Part shown: positions 30,610 through 37,660 of the stretch, in pieces
Layout: the number at the start of each line of letters is the position of its first letter
Numbering within the stretch: the stretch's first letter is position 1
Made by a program: the position numbers and the translations under genes
Notes under the pieces: generated by a model
Seen by the model: the letters and a program-made list of their open reading frames with translations, nothing else
The model's database searches: none
What the model was told of the DNA's origin: nothing
NCBI GenBank assembly: GCA_934120015.1
Contig: CAKOTD010000010.1
Location: forward strand, 1 to 40,416
Length of the DNA stretch: 40,416 nt
Direction: 5' to 3'
Source: an uncultured Bacilli bacterium
GTDB taxonomy: Bacteria > Bacillota_I > Bacilli_A > RF39 > UBA660

Positions 30610-31514
30610 GCTTCTATGAAAATATTCTCATTAAAATTATGTTCTGTTTGATCATATTCAAGTAGTTTATCAGTAGTAATTAAAAAATAATCATGATTTA
30701 GAATATTAATACCAGTATTTGTTACCGGATCATCCCAAGTAAGATCTAAGTGCAAATACTTACCATCCAAAAAAACAAGATTCCATACATGGTTTGAATT
30801 TGATATCTTATGATTAGGAATTTCTAGTTTATCGAGAAATAATGCCATTGCATCAGCATATCCACTACAAATAGCATACCCTTCAATTAAAGGACCATAT
30901 GCAATACTGGAGTTATATTGAGAAGGGGCATTTAAATTGTTAATTCTTTCTTTATCATAGATAGTATTATTAATTATATAATCGTGTATAACTTTAATTT
31001 TCTCATATTCATTCATATTATCATCAATAATTTCATTTATTATATTTTCAATTTTATTATTTAATATAGTTATTAGTTGATCATTATAATTCTTATTTAC
31101 AGTAATTTTGATTTTACCTAAACTACTAATTTCAATATCTAATTTATCATAACTATTATAAGGAGATACAAAATCATTTATTACCGATAGATAATCTGTA
31201 TCTTTAGTAACTTCTTTTACATCATCTATACATGTTTTGTATTCATAAGAACAAAAAAAGTTAAATTCATCATATCCATTATTAATTGCTGTATATATAA
31301 TATTTAATATATCTCTTTTGTTTTTTGGTTTAAAATCATTTGTTTCGTTTAAATACAAAGACTTTGTATTTTTTTTATATTCATTTGTATTTGAATAATT
31401 AAATTCATTTTTATATACAAATTTTAATAATATATATTCAGTTATTTCCTCTTTATATTTATAAGTGATTCCAAATAAACAAATAACTATTAAAAAGATT
31501 AGTAGTTTTTTCAT
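30594..31514 (-). CDS. Membrane-anchored transglutaminase-like protein
   Basis: This is a 306-residue protein. The N-terminal segment (about 3-20) is a membrane anchor or signal peptide. The C-terminal half is a transglutaminase-like cysteine-protease fold with 'YAICSGYADAMALFLDKL' (catalytic Cys), 'SNHVWNLVFLDGKYLHLDLTWDDP' (catalytic His and Asp), and the preceding 'HDYIINNTIYD' helix. Such domains cut or cross-link proteins outside the membrane. Sporulation proteins of this fold exist (Tgl, YebA-like), but this one is not identifiable more closely. The Shine-Dalgarno is AGGAGGT. Confidence 0.85.
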   Translation of the reverse strand: MKKLLIFLIVICLFGITYKYKEEITEYILLKFVYKNEFNYSNTNEYKKNTKSLYLNETNDFKPKNKRDILNIIYTAINNGYDEFNFFCSYEYKTCIDDVKEVTKDTDYLSVINDFVSPYNSYDKLDIEISSLGKIKITVNKNYNDQLITILNNKIENIINEIIDDNMNEYEKIKVIHDYIINNTIYDKERINNLNAPSQYNSSIAYGPLIEGYAICSGYADAMALFLDKLEIPNHKISNSNHVWNLVFLDGKYLHLDLTWDDPVTNTGINILNHDYFLITTDKLLEYDQTEHNFNENIFIEAKQES

Positions 31515-31552
31515 TTTTACCTCCTATAATTATTATAACAGAAAAACATAAA

Positions 31553-31578
31553 AAAAATAAATCCTTTTGGAATTTATT
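31553..31578 (-). terminator. Terminator of rpsT
   Basis: Read on the minus strand, a stem built from AAAATAAATT and the complementary ATTTATTTT with a CC/GG core is followed by T. One base bulges. Confidence 0.6.
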
Positions 31579-31839
31579 TTATAAAGCATTAACTTTTTTA
31601 GTTAAACGAGATTTATTACGAGCTACAAAGTTTTTATGAACGATACCTTTAGATGCGGCTTTATCTATTCTTTTTACAGCAACTTTTAAATTGTCAGTAG
31701 CTTTTGTTTTATCATTAGCAGCAACTGCTTTTTCAACATTCTTAATAGCAGTATTCATACTAGCTTTGAAATTATTATTTAATTCATTTCTTTTTGGATT
31801 TTTTCTTACAGCTTTCTTAGCATTTTTCATATTTGGCAT
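31579..31839 (-). CDS. rpsT: 30S ribosomal protein S20
   Basis: S20 binds 16S rRNA early in 30S assembly. The 86 residues are lysine-rich and helical, with the family pattern 'MPNMKNAKKAVRKNPKRNELN', 'KVAVKRIDKAASKGIVHKN' and 'ARNKSRLTKKVN'. It is transcribed away from gpr, as in Bacillus. GGAGGTGAT stands before the start. Confidence 0.96.
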   Translation of the reverse strand: MPNMKNAKKAVRKNPKRNELNNNFKASMNTAIKNVEKAVAANDKTKATDNLKVAVKRIDKAASKGIVHKNFVARNKSRLTKKVNAL

Positions 31840-31941
31840 AATATCACCTCCAAATCACACATATAACTTAATTTTAACAAAAAAAAATAAAAAAATCAAT
31901 AAAAACAGCAATTTTTGCAAAAAATAAATATGGGTGATAAA

Positions 31942-32958
31942 ATGAAACATGAAATAGATTTAGAAAAATATCAAATTAGAACGGATTTAGCAATAGATGT
32001 TGTAAGTAATAATAAAGATTTTAAGCAAAAAATTTATAATTATGATGATATTAAAGTGACAGATATATATCTAAATAGAAAAATAGATAATAAAAATGAG
32101 GGTAATTATATCACAATAGAATTTACTGATATTACTGATTATAATAATGAGGAAAAGGTAAAGAATGTTTTTAGTAAGCAAATAGAGAAATTATTAAAAA
32201 AATTAAATATTAAAGATGAAGACAGCTGTATTATAGTTGGTCTTGGTAATGATAAATCAACACCTGATGCACTTGGTCCTAAAGTAATTGATAACATTTT
32301 AGTTACTAGACATCTTTTTTTACTTGCAAATGTTGAAGATGGATTTAGATGTGTTAGTGCATTGGAACCAGGTGTAATGGCAAAAACAGGGATGGAGGCT
32401 AGTGATTTAATAAAAAGTGTAGTAGATAATTTAAAGCCTTCGTTTATGATTGTAGTAGATGCTCTTGCAAGTACTTCAATTGAAAGAGTTAATAAAACAA
32501 TTCAAATTACAGACACAGGTATACATCCTGGAAGTGGAATAGGTAATTATCGTAAGGAAATTAGTAAAAACAAAATAGGAATTCCAGTTATTGCCATAGG
32601 TGTGCCTACAGTTGTTGATGCGGTTACTATTGTTAGTGATACAATAAACTATATGTATAAAAACTTTTCATATACTAAAAATCGTATAAATAATCCAGCT
32701 AATAAACTTGCAGTACAACCATCAAATTATTTAAAAAAAGATATAGAAGTAAAAAAAGAAGATAAAGAAAATTTATTTGGTATAGTAGGAAAATTAAATG
32801 ATGATGAAGTAAGAAATCTAATTGGTGAAGTTTTATCTCCAATAGGTTATAATCTAATGGTAACTCCTAAAGAGGTTGATTTTATTATTGAAAAGTTAAG
32901 TAAAATAATTGGAAATGGTCTAAATAGGGCACTTCATAAAAATGTAAATAATTTATAA
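31942..32958 (+). CDS. gpr: Germination protease (GPR)
   Basis: GPR degrades the small acid-soluble proteins that coat spore DNA when the spore germinates. It belongs to peptidase family A25 and is made as a zymogen. The 338 residues from ATG 31942 (GGGTGA before it) show 'YQIRTDLAID' near the start (the region of propeptide removal), 'VGLGNDKSTPDALGPKV', 'MIVVDALAS' and 'IGVPTVVDA'. It precedes spoIIP, the standard gpr-spoIIP pair. Its presence implies that the organism makes SASP-loaded spores. Confidence 0.95.
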   Translation: MKHEIDLEKYQIRTDLAIDVVSNNKDFKQKIYNYDDIKVTDIYLNRKIDNKNEGNYITIEFTDITDYNNEEKVKNVFSKQIEKLLKKLNIKDEDSCIIVGLGNDKSTPDALGPKVIDNILVTRHLFLLANVEDGFRCVSALEPGVMAKTGMEASDLIKSVVDNLKPSFMIVVDALASTSIERVNKTIQITDTGIHPGSGIGNYRKEISKNKIGIPVIAIGVPTVVDAVTIVSDTINYMYKNFSYTKNRINNPANKLAVQPSNYLKKDIEVKKEDKENLFGIVGKLNDDEVRNLIGEVLSPIGYNLMVTPKEVDFIIEKLSKIIGNGLNRALHKNVNNL

Positions 32959-33013
32959 TAATCGACAATTTATTTGATCACTACCATTTATACTAAAAAT
33001 AGTAGGTGATTAT

Positions 33014-34021
33014 ATGTCTAAAAAATTTGTTAGTAAAAAAAGCAATGGGAAAAAAATACTTAAATTTTTAAAAATAACTTTTTTATTAGTAGTTATTTAT
33101 GGAGTTTATAAAATAACTTTTAAAACCCTTCTTACTATTAAAGTTATGTCTTCAAATGAAAACTTTTTGTCATATTTAATAACCGATACTAATCATAATA
33201 TAATAGATCAATATAATTCTCAGAATATGCTTGATAAAATCGTAAACTATATATCACAAATGAATTTAAAAAAACCTGTATCGATTATCTCTGGTAAATA
33301 TGTATTTGAGAATATCGATAGTGATGAATTATATAATGAACAATATGGTGAATTAAAGGAAGTTACAAAGTATATAAGTGATCCTAATCCTAGTAATATA
33401 GATGATCCTATAGTTTATCTTTATAATTCTCATCAGTTAGAAAATTATAGTAAAGAAAAATTAGAAAATTATAATGTATCTCCCAATGTAATGATGACAT
33501 CATATTTATTAAAAGAAAAATTAAATAATTTAGGAATTCCTACTATTGTAGAAAAAGCTAATATCGTAGAATTTATGAATGTCAACGGATGGAATCATAA
33601 TGATAGTTATAAAGCAAGTAGATTTTATATACTAGAGTCTCTTAGTAGCTATCCTAATCTGCGTCTTTTAATAGACATACATAGAGATGCTTTAAATCAT
33701 GAAGAAGCAACAACAATTATTAATGATAAACAATATGCTAAAGTATTATTTGTAGTAGGTGGGGATAATAATGATTATCAAAATAATTTAAAACTTGCTG
33801 AAAGTATAAATGAAATTATAAAAAACAAATATCCTAGTTTAACTAGAGGAGTAATTGTAAAAAAAGGAGCAGGTGTTGATGGTGTCTATAACCAAGATTT
33901 AGATTCGAGAATATTACTAATCGAAATAGGTGGAAATGAAAGTAATATTGAAGAAGTGATGAATACAACTGTAATAATATCCAATGTAATAAAAGAATAT
34001 CTAGGTGATAATAATGAGTGA
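33014..34021 (+). CDS. spoIIP: Stage II sporulation protein P
   Basis: SpoIIP is a membrane-anchored peptidoglycan amidase and endopeptidase that thins the septum during engulfment, together with SpoIID and SpoIIM. The 335 residues have one N-terminal membrane segment (about 19-37). The C-terminal amidase domain contains 'VYLYNSHQLENY' (zinc His and Glu), 'LLIDIHRDAL' (second His) and 'LDSRILLIEIGGNESNIEEV' (catalytic Glu). It starts 55 bases after gpr, with AGGTGAT before it. Confidence 0.95.
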   Translation: MSKKFVSKKSNGKKILKFLKITFLLVVIYGVYKITFKTLLTIKVMSSNENFLSYLITDTNHNIIDQYNSQNMLDKIVNYISQMNLKKPVSIISGKYVFENIDSDELYNEQYGELKEVTKYISDPNPSNIDDPIVYLYNSHQLENYSKEKLENYNVSPNVMMTSYLLKEKLNNLGIPTIVEKANIVEFMNVNGWNHNDSYKASRFYILESLSSYPNLRLLIDIHRDALNHEEATTIINDKQYAKVLFVVGGDNNDYQNNLKLAESINEIIKNKYPSLTRGVIVKKGAGVDGVYNQDLDSRILLIEIGGNESNIEEVMNTTVIISNVIKEYLGDNNE

Positions 34022-34352
34022 TAAACAAGAGAAAGTATTTTTAAATATTGTAAAGTTTTGTTTATTAATTCTTTTTATTGTATTCTGCGCAATTTATTTC
34101 TCACAATCAGGAGGCTTTTATGAATATGAACTACATAAAAGACAAGTTTTTACTGCAGAAAAAATTAAACAATTTGAACAGGATGTAGCTGATGGGAAAG
34201 ATATTTCGATTGAAAACTATTTAGAATATGAAAAAAAAGATTATAGCAATAAAGCATCAAGTGCAGGATTATATTTATCAAAAAGTATAGGTAATGGAAT
34301 AAAGAAAATAATAGAAGGAAGTTTTAAAATGATAAATAAAATTGTTGAATAA
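34014..34352 (+). CDS. YqxA-like small membrane protein
   Basis: This is a 112-residue protein starting at ATG 34014, overlapping spoIIP by 8 bases, with AGGTGAT before it. One N-terminal membrane segment (about 11-28) is followed by a charged helical outside part with 'GLYLSKSIGNGIKKIIEG'. Position after gpr-spoIIP, size and topology match YqxA (DUF3679) of Bacillus, whose function is unknown. I infer this from context; the sequence match is not certain. Confidence 0.6.
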   Translation: MSDKQEKVFLNIVKFCLLILFIVFCAIYFSQSGGFYEYELHKRQVFTAEKIKQFEQDVADGKDISIENYLEYEKKDYSNKASSAGLYLSKSIGNGIKKIIEGSFKMINKIVE

Positions 34353-34394
34353 AGAATGCATTTATGATATATTAATCATAGAGGTGTGTGCTTT

Positions 34395-34697
34395 ATGGAT
34401 TTAGCAATATTAATTATTTTACTTGCAGTTGTAATATTCTTTTTTAGAAGATTTAGCTGTTTTATTTATTTTATAGCTATTGTTGATATGTTTCTTAGAA
34501 TACTAGCATTCATTAAAAATAATGTTAATGTGCCGGAATTATATGCTCTTATAAATAAATATATTCCTGAGAGTATACCTGCAATTATGGGTAGATATAC
34601 CAGTGGTATTATATTTACAATATTGATGTGGGCCTATGTAATAATCTTTTGTATATTTCTATTTTATAGTACAAGAATACTTTTTAAGAAAAAATAA
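34395..34697 (+). CDS. Hypothetical small membrane protein
   Basis: This is a 100-residue protein starting at ATG 34395, with GAGGTG before it. It has three hydrophobic segments (about 2-18, 24-37 and 72-95). It follows the YqxA-like gene after 42 bases. No motif is recognised. Confidence 0.65.
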   Translation: MDLAILIILLAVVIFFFRRFSCFIYFIAIVDMFLRILAFIKNNVNVPELYALINKYIPESIPAIMGRYTSGIIFTILMWAYVIIFCIFLFYSTRILFKKK

Positions 34698-34752
34698 TAA
34701 TTGATAAATAAAAGTTAAAATAATAACCAAGATAATTATAGTGGTGATTATT

Positions 34753-35193
34753 ATGAAAAAACTTTTGTTTATCTTTTTTTTATTTTTTATTGTTATATAT
34801 AAAAATCCAGACAATAATGAAGAATATGTATTTAATGAGATTATTAATGAAAAGGGAAAATATTGTATAAATGTTTTAAATGGTAATTTAAATACAAAAA
34901 ATATTGATATGATTACCGGTAATTATGATATAAAAGTTATTTCTTTATATCCTTATATTCCTGAAATTTATAAAAATATATTAGGTAACAATTTAAATTT
35001 TGTTAACTATGATAATGGATATAATAGTTTTAGTAATTACTATTATTCGTTGTTAAAACAAATTGGTATGAATAATGAAATACATATGGAAAGGTATAAT
35101 GGAATAAAATTTGAGAAGATGATTGTATATGGTAGTTATTATAATATAGAAAAATTTATTAAAGATTTTAAATATGTGAAATGTAGTATGTAA
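34753..35193 (+). CDS. Hypothetical secreted or anchored protein
   Basis: This is a 146-residue protein starting at ATG 34753, with GGTGAT before it. A short, strongly hydrophobic N-terminus (about 4-16) is probably a signal peptide or anchor. The rest is rich in Tyr, Asn and Ile, with two cysteines (one at about 35, one near the end). No family is recognised. It ends at a terminator. Confidence 0.62.
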   Translation: MKKLLFIFFLFFIVIYKNPDNNEEYVFNEIINEKGKYCINVLNGNLNTKNIDMITGNYDIKVISLYPYIPEIYKNILGNNLNFVNYDNGYNSFSNYYYSLLKQIGMNNEIHMERYNGIKFEKMIVYGSYYNIEKFIKDFKYVKCSM

Positions 35194-35222
35194 TATATAG
35201 GTTTAAACTATATATTTTTTTT
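35192..35222 (+). terminator. Terminator of the gpr-spoIIP region
   Basis: The 9-base arms AATATATAG and CTATATATT (35192-35200 and 35208-35216) have a 7-base loop followed by T. Confidence 0.7.
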
Positions 35223-35241
35223 AATTTGTATATAAATTTAC

Positions 35242-35270
35242 TTGCAATTTATTGTGTATGATGATACTAT
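35242..35270 (+). promoter_or_regulatory. Promoter of the type VII secretion module
   Basis: The -35 is TTGCAA (35242-35247) and the -10 is TACTAT (35265-35270), with a 17-base spacer. A strong ribosome site AAGGGGG follows. Confidence 0.5.
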
Positions 35271-35308
35271 TATTATAGTATATGGATAGTAGGTAAGGGG
35301 GTTATTTA

Positions 35309-35560
35309 ATGAATAAAGTATTAGTTTTGATTTATGTACCTTTACTTGATGAACAATATGATTGCTTAATTCCTATTAATCAAAAAATAGGAGTAATCAA
35401 AAATCATCTTATTAAATCTATAAATGAGATGATGGGTGATGGTAATTATATAAATGAAAATGCAAAACTTTATAGCAAAGATACCTCTGATAATTATGAT
35501 GCTAACATATATGTAAAAGATAGTGGAATAAAAAACGGGGCTAAATTAGTTCTAATGTAG
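35309..35560 (+). CDS. YukD/EsaB-like ubiquitin-fold protein
   Basis: This is an 83-residue small beta-grasp-like protein. A 'KVLVLIYVPLLDEQYDCLIPINQKIG' hairpin, a central helix and a final 'SGIKNGAKLVLM' strand match the EsaB/YukD family of type VII secretion systems, a cytoplasmic regulator or component. It opens the WXG100 group. Confidence 0.82.
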   Translation: MNKVLVLIYVPLLDEQYDCLIPINQKIGVIKNHLIKSINEMMGDGNYINENAKLYSKDTSDNYDANIYVKDSGIKNGAKLVLM

Positions 35561-35571
35561 GAGGTGAATTT

Positions 35572-35865
35572 ATGGACTTAAAAATTAATTATGAGGAAAC
35601 TATTCAAGTAGGAAATAGAGTTGATGAACAAGCTCAAAATTTCAAAGAACTATTGTCTAAAATCGAAACTATTAACTCAGAACTTAAAACTGCTTGGGAA
35701 GGTAGTGATGCTTCAAGATACACTGATGCAGTTAGTGAACAAGCAACTACAATGAAAAAACTAGGTGAAACAATGACTGAACTTGGTGGCTTCTTAGTAA
35801 AAGTTGGAAATGCTTATAAAGAGGCAATGGAAGCTAATAGAGATGCAATTAAATATAATAGTTAG
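35572..35865 (+). CDS. WXG100 family protein 1 (ESX substrate)
   Basis: This is a 97-residue helical hairpin with the W-x-G turn as 'AWEGSDASRY' (about 42-51), no signal peptide and even helix lengths. WXG100 proteins are small partners or substrates secreted by type VII systems. It follows the EsaB-like gene after 11 bases, with GGAGGTGA before it. Confidence 0.92.
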   Translation: MDLKINYEETIQVGNRVDEQAQNFKELLSKIETINSELKTAWEGSDASRYTDAVSEQATTMKKLGETMTELGGFLVKVGNAYKEAMEANRDAIKYNS

Positions 35866-35892
35866 TAAAAAAATATATAAGGAGGTTTCAAA

Positions 35893-36180
35893 ATGGACTT
35901 TTCAAAATTATCATATGGACAAGTAAGACAAGCTTCAAGTGAATTAAATGCTGCTTCATCTAATATGAAAGACATTCTAGATGAAATCCAAAAATTATTT
36001 GGTAATGTTGGAGATGAAAATGTATGGAGTGGTACTGCTGCTTCATCTGCAAAAGAATCTTTTGACGCATTAAGCGCTAAATTTCCTGAATTCTATGAAG
36101 CAGTTAGTGATTGCTCAAAATACTTAGATCAAGTTGTTAGCAATTACGAAAATGTCGATAGAGTTATTCAAGGGCAATAG
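35893..36180 (+). CDS. WXG100 family protein 2 (ESX substrate)
   Basis: This is a 95-residue helical hairpin with 'VWSGTAASSAKESF' as W-x-G turn (near 46). It may form the antiparallel dimer with one of its neighbours. AGGAGGT precedes the start. It differs from the first protein in its surface charges, so these are distinct proteins rather than a recent duplication. Confidence 0.92.
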   Translation: MDFSKLSYGQVRQASSELNAASSNMKDILDEIQKLFGNVGDENVWSGTAASSAKESFDALSAKFPEFYEAVSDCSKYLDQVVSNYENVDRVIQGQ

Positions 36181-36257
36181 TAAATACTTTTGCTCTTTAC
36201 TAAATGAACATTAATTGCTTAATATTTATTTAATAGTGAGTAAAAGTAGGTGATGGA

Positions 36258-36560
36258 ATGCAAGTATATATTGAAAAAGATGCAATAATAGAAAGTGGTA
36301 AGGTTATAAATAATTTATCTAAAGAATTAGGAGAATGTATAAAAACGTTAATGGCAACTACCGAAACCATTAATAATATTTGGACAGGTAGTGATGCAGA
36401 GGTATTTCTTGATATGATTAATAGTAGATATGTTTTAGCTCTTACTGAAATTCAAAAAATGATGGAAGATTATGGCAATAGATTAGAAAGTATTCCAAGC
36501 GCTTATGGCATAATAGACGATGATTGTACTAGTAAGAATAGTAAGGGTGATAATCAGTGA
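36258..36560 (+). CDS. WXG100 family protein 3 (ESX substrate)
   Basis: This is a 100-residue helical hairpin with 'IWTGSDAEVFLDMI' as W-x-G turn (near 43-50) and a polar tail. It starts at ATG 36258 after AGGTGATGG. Its stop overlaps the next start (GTGA). Confidence 0.9.
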   Translation: MQVYIEKDAIIESGKVINNLSKELGECIKTLMATTETINNIWTGSDAEVFLDMINSRYVLALTEIQKMMEDYGNRLESIPSAYGIIDDDCTSKNSKGDNQ

Positions 36561-36856
36561 AGAATGAGGGAATATTATCGTATCAGCAATTAGAAGATTG
36601 TGCACTTCAAATGGATAAGATTGCATACGATATAAAAAGTATAATTGAGGCATTTACTGAAGAAATTAAAACAATCGAGAAGAATGGTTATTGGAAGGGG
36701 AATGCTGCCGATTATTTTCAAAATCAATTTGTTAGAGAAAAGCCAAAGCTTATTGAGTCATATTCTCAGCTGTTTAATTACTCAAGACAATTAAAGCTAG
36801 CCGTTGCTAGATACAAGAAATTGAGTTCTGTAATATCTGGGGTAGGTGTTAAATAG
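36557..36856 (+). CDS. WXG100 family protein 4 (ESX substrate)
   Basis: This is a 99-residue helical hairpin with 'YWKGNAADYFQNQF' as W-x-G turn (near 44). It starts at GTG 36557 with AGGGTGA before it and overlaps the previous gene by 4 bases, so translation is coupled. Confidence 0.9.
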   Translation: MKNEGILSYQQLEDCALQMDKIAYDIKSIIEAFTEEIKTIEKNGYWKGNAADYFQNQFVREKPKLIESYSQLFNYSRQLKLAVARYKKLSSVISGVGVK

Positions 36857-36859
36857 TAT

Positions 36860-37339
36860 ATGGAAAACTTAATTAGTCCCAAAATAGTAAAAAATATGCA
36901 GGATTTAAGTGATATTATAACGAGCGTTTCAGATAACGAATCTGATTATATTACAAGTTTCAAATATAAAGCTAATTCAGTTAGAAATGGAATGAGTAAT
37001 TTAAATGAAGTGATTATTGCTGGATATAAGCTCTTTGGTATTGTTTTAGAAATATCAACTGTTAAAGAACAAATTAAAATTGTCATGAAACAGATAAAAA
37101 GTATAAATGATGCCATGAAGAAAGTTCAAGATGAATTAAAGAAATTATCCAAAACTAAAGTTAGTAATGCAGACGCTGCTGCCAGTTTATCAAGAGCCAT
37201 AGCAGAGGCTCAGAATAATCTTGCAGAATTATCACAGAATCTTGGGCAAGCTAATAATAAATTAGGGGAATTAGAAAATGAACTTGCAAAATTAAGAAGC
37301 AGGTTAAATAGAGAATATGATAATGCTATGACATTATAG
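36860..37339 (+). CDS. Coiled-coil protein of the type VII module
   Basis: This is a 159-residue, nearly all-helical protein with long heptad stretches in the second half ('LSRAIAEAQNNLAELSQNLG'). No W-x-G turn is seen. It starts 3 bases after the previous stop. In such modules this position is often taken by a secreted helical partner or chaperone of the big effector that follows. Confidence 0.72.
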   Translation: MENLISPKIVKNMQDLSDIITSVSDNESDYITSFKYKANSVRNGMSNLNEVIIAGYKLFGIVLEISTVKEQIKIVMKQIKSINDAMKKVQDELKKLSKTKVSNADAAASLSRAIAEAQNNLAELSQNLGQANNKLGELENELAKLRSRLNREYDNAMTL

Positions 37340-37363
37340 TTTGAGTAGAAAAGGGGAGAATTT

Positions 37364-37648
37364 ATGAATTTAAAAAAATATTTACCAATAGGTACAGTAG
37401 TATTATTAAAAGAGGCTACTAAAAGAATTATGATAATGGGATTTTGCTGTGTTGACCAGGAAAAATCTGATAAGGTATATGATTATTGCGGAGTAATTTA
37501 TCCTGAAGGATATCTAGTGGCAAATCAGTTTTTAATGTTTAATCATGACCAAATAGATAAAATATTTTATTTAGGATTAGATGATGAGGAGAATAAAGAA
37601 TTTCATAATGATTTAAATGAATTTATGAATCAACAAGAAAATAAATAA
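37364..37648 (+). CDS. DUF4176 family protein
   Basis: This is a 94-residue protein. 'YLPIGTVVLLKEATKRIMIMGF' at the start, 'YDYCGVIYPEGY' in the middle and 'FNHDQIDKIFYLG' at the end are typical of DUF4176, a small beta-rich family found with type VII secretion genes. Its function is not known. The big effector gene starts 12 bases after it. Confidence 0.85.
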   Translation: MNLKKYLPIGTVVLLKEATKRIMIMGFCCVDQEKSDKVYDYCGVIYPEGYLVANQFLMFNHDQIDKIFYLGLDDEENKEFHNDLNEFMNQQENK

Positions 37649-37660
37649 TGGGGTGTTGTA

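Noticed and set aside
36188..36246. Long-range inverted repeat CTTTTGCTC / GAGTAAAAG between WXG100 genes 2 and 3.
   Set aside because: Only nine pairs with one G-T over a 40-base loop. It is not strong enough to call a terminator or attenuator.
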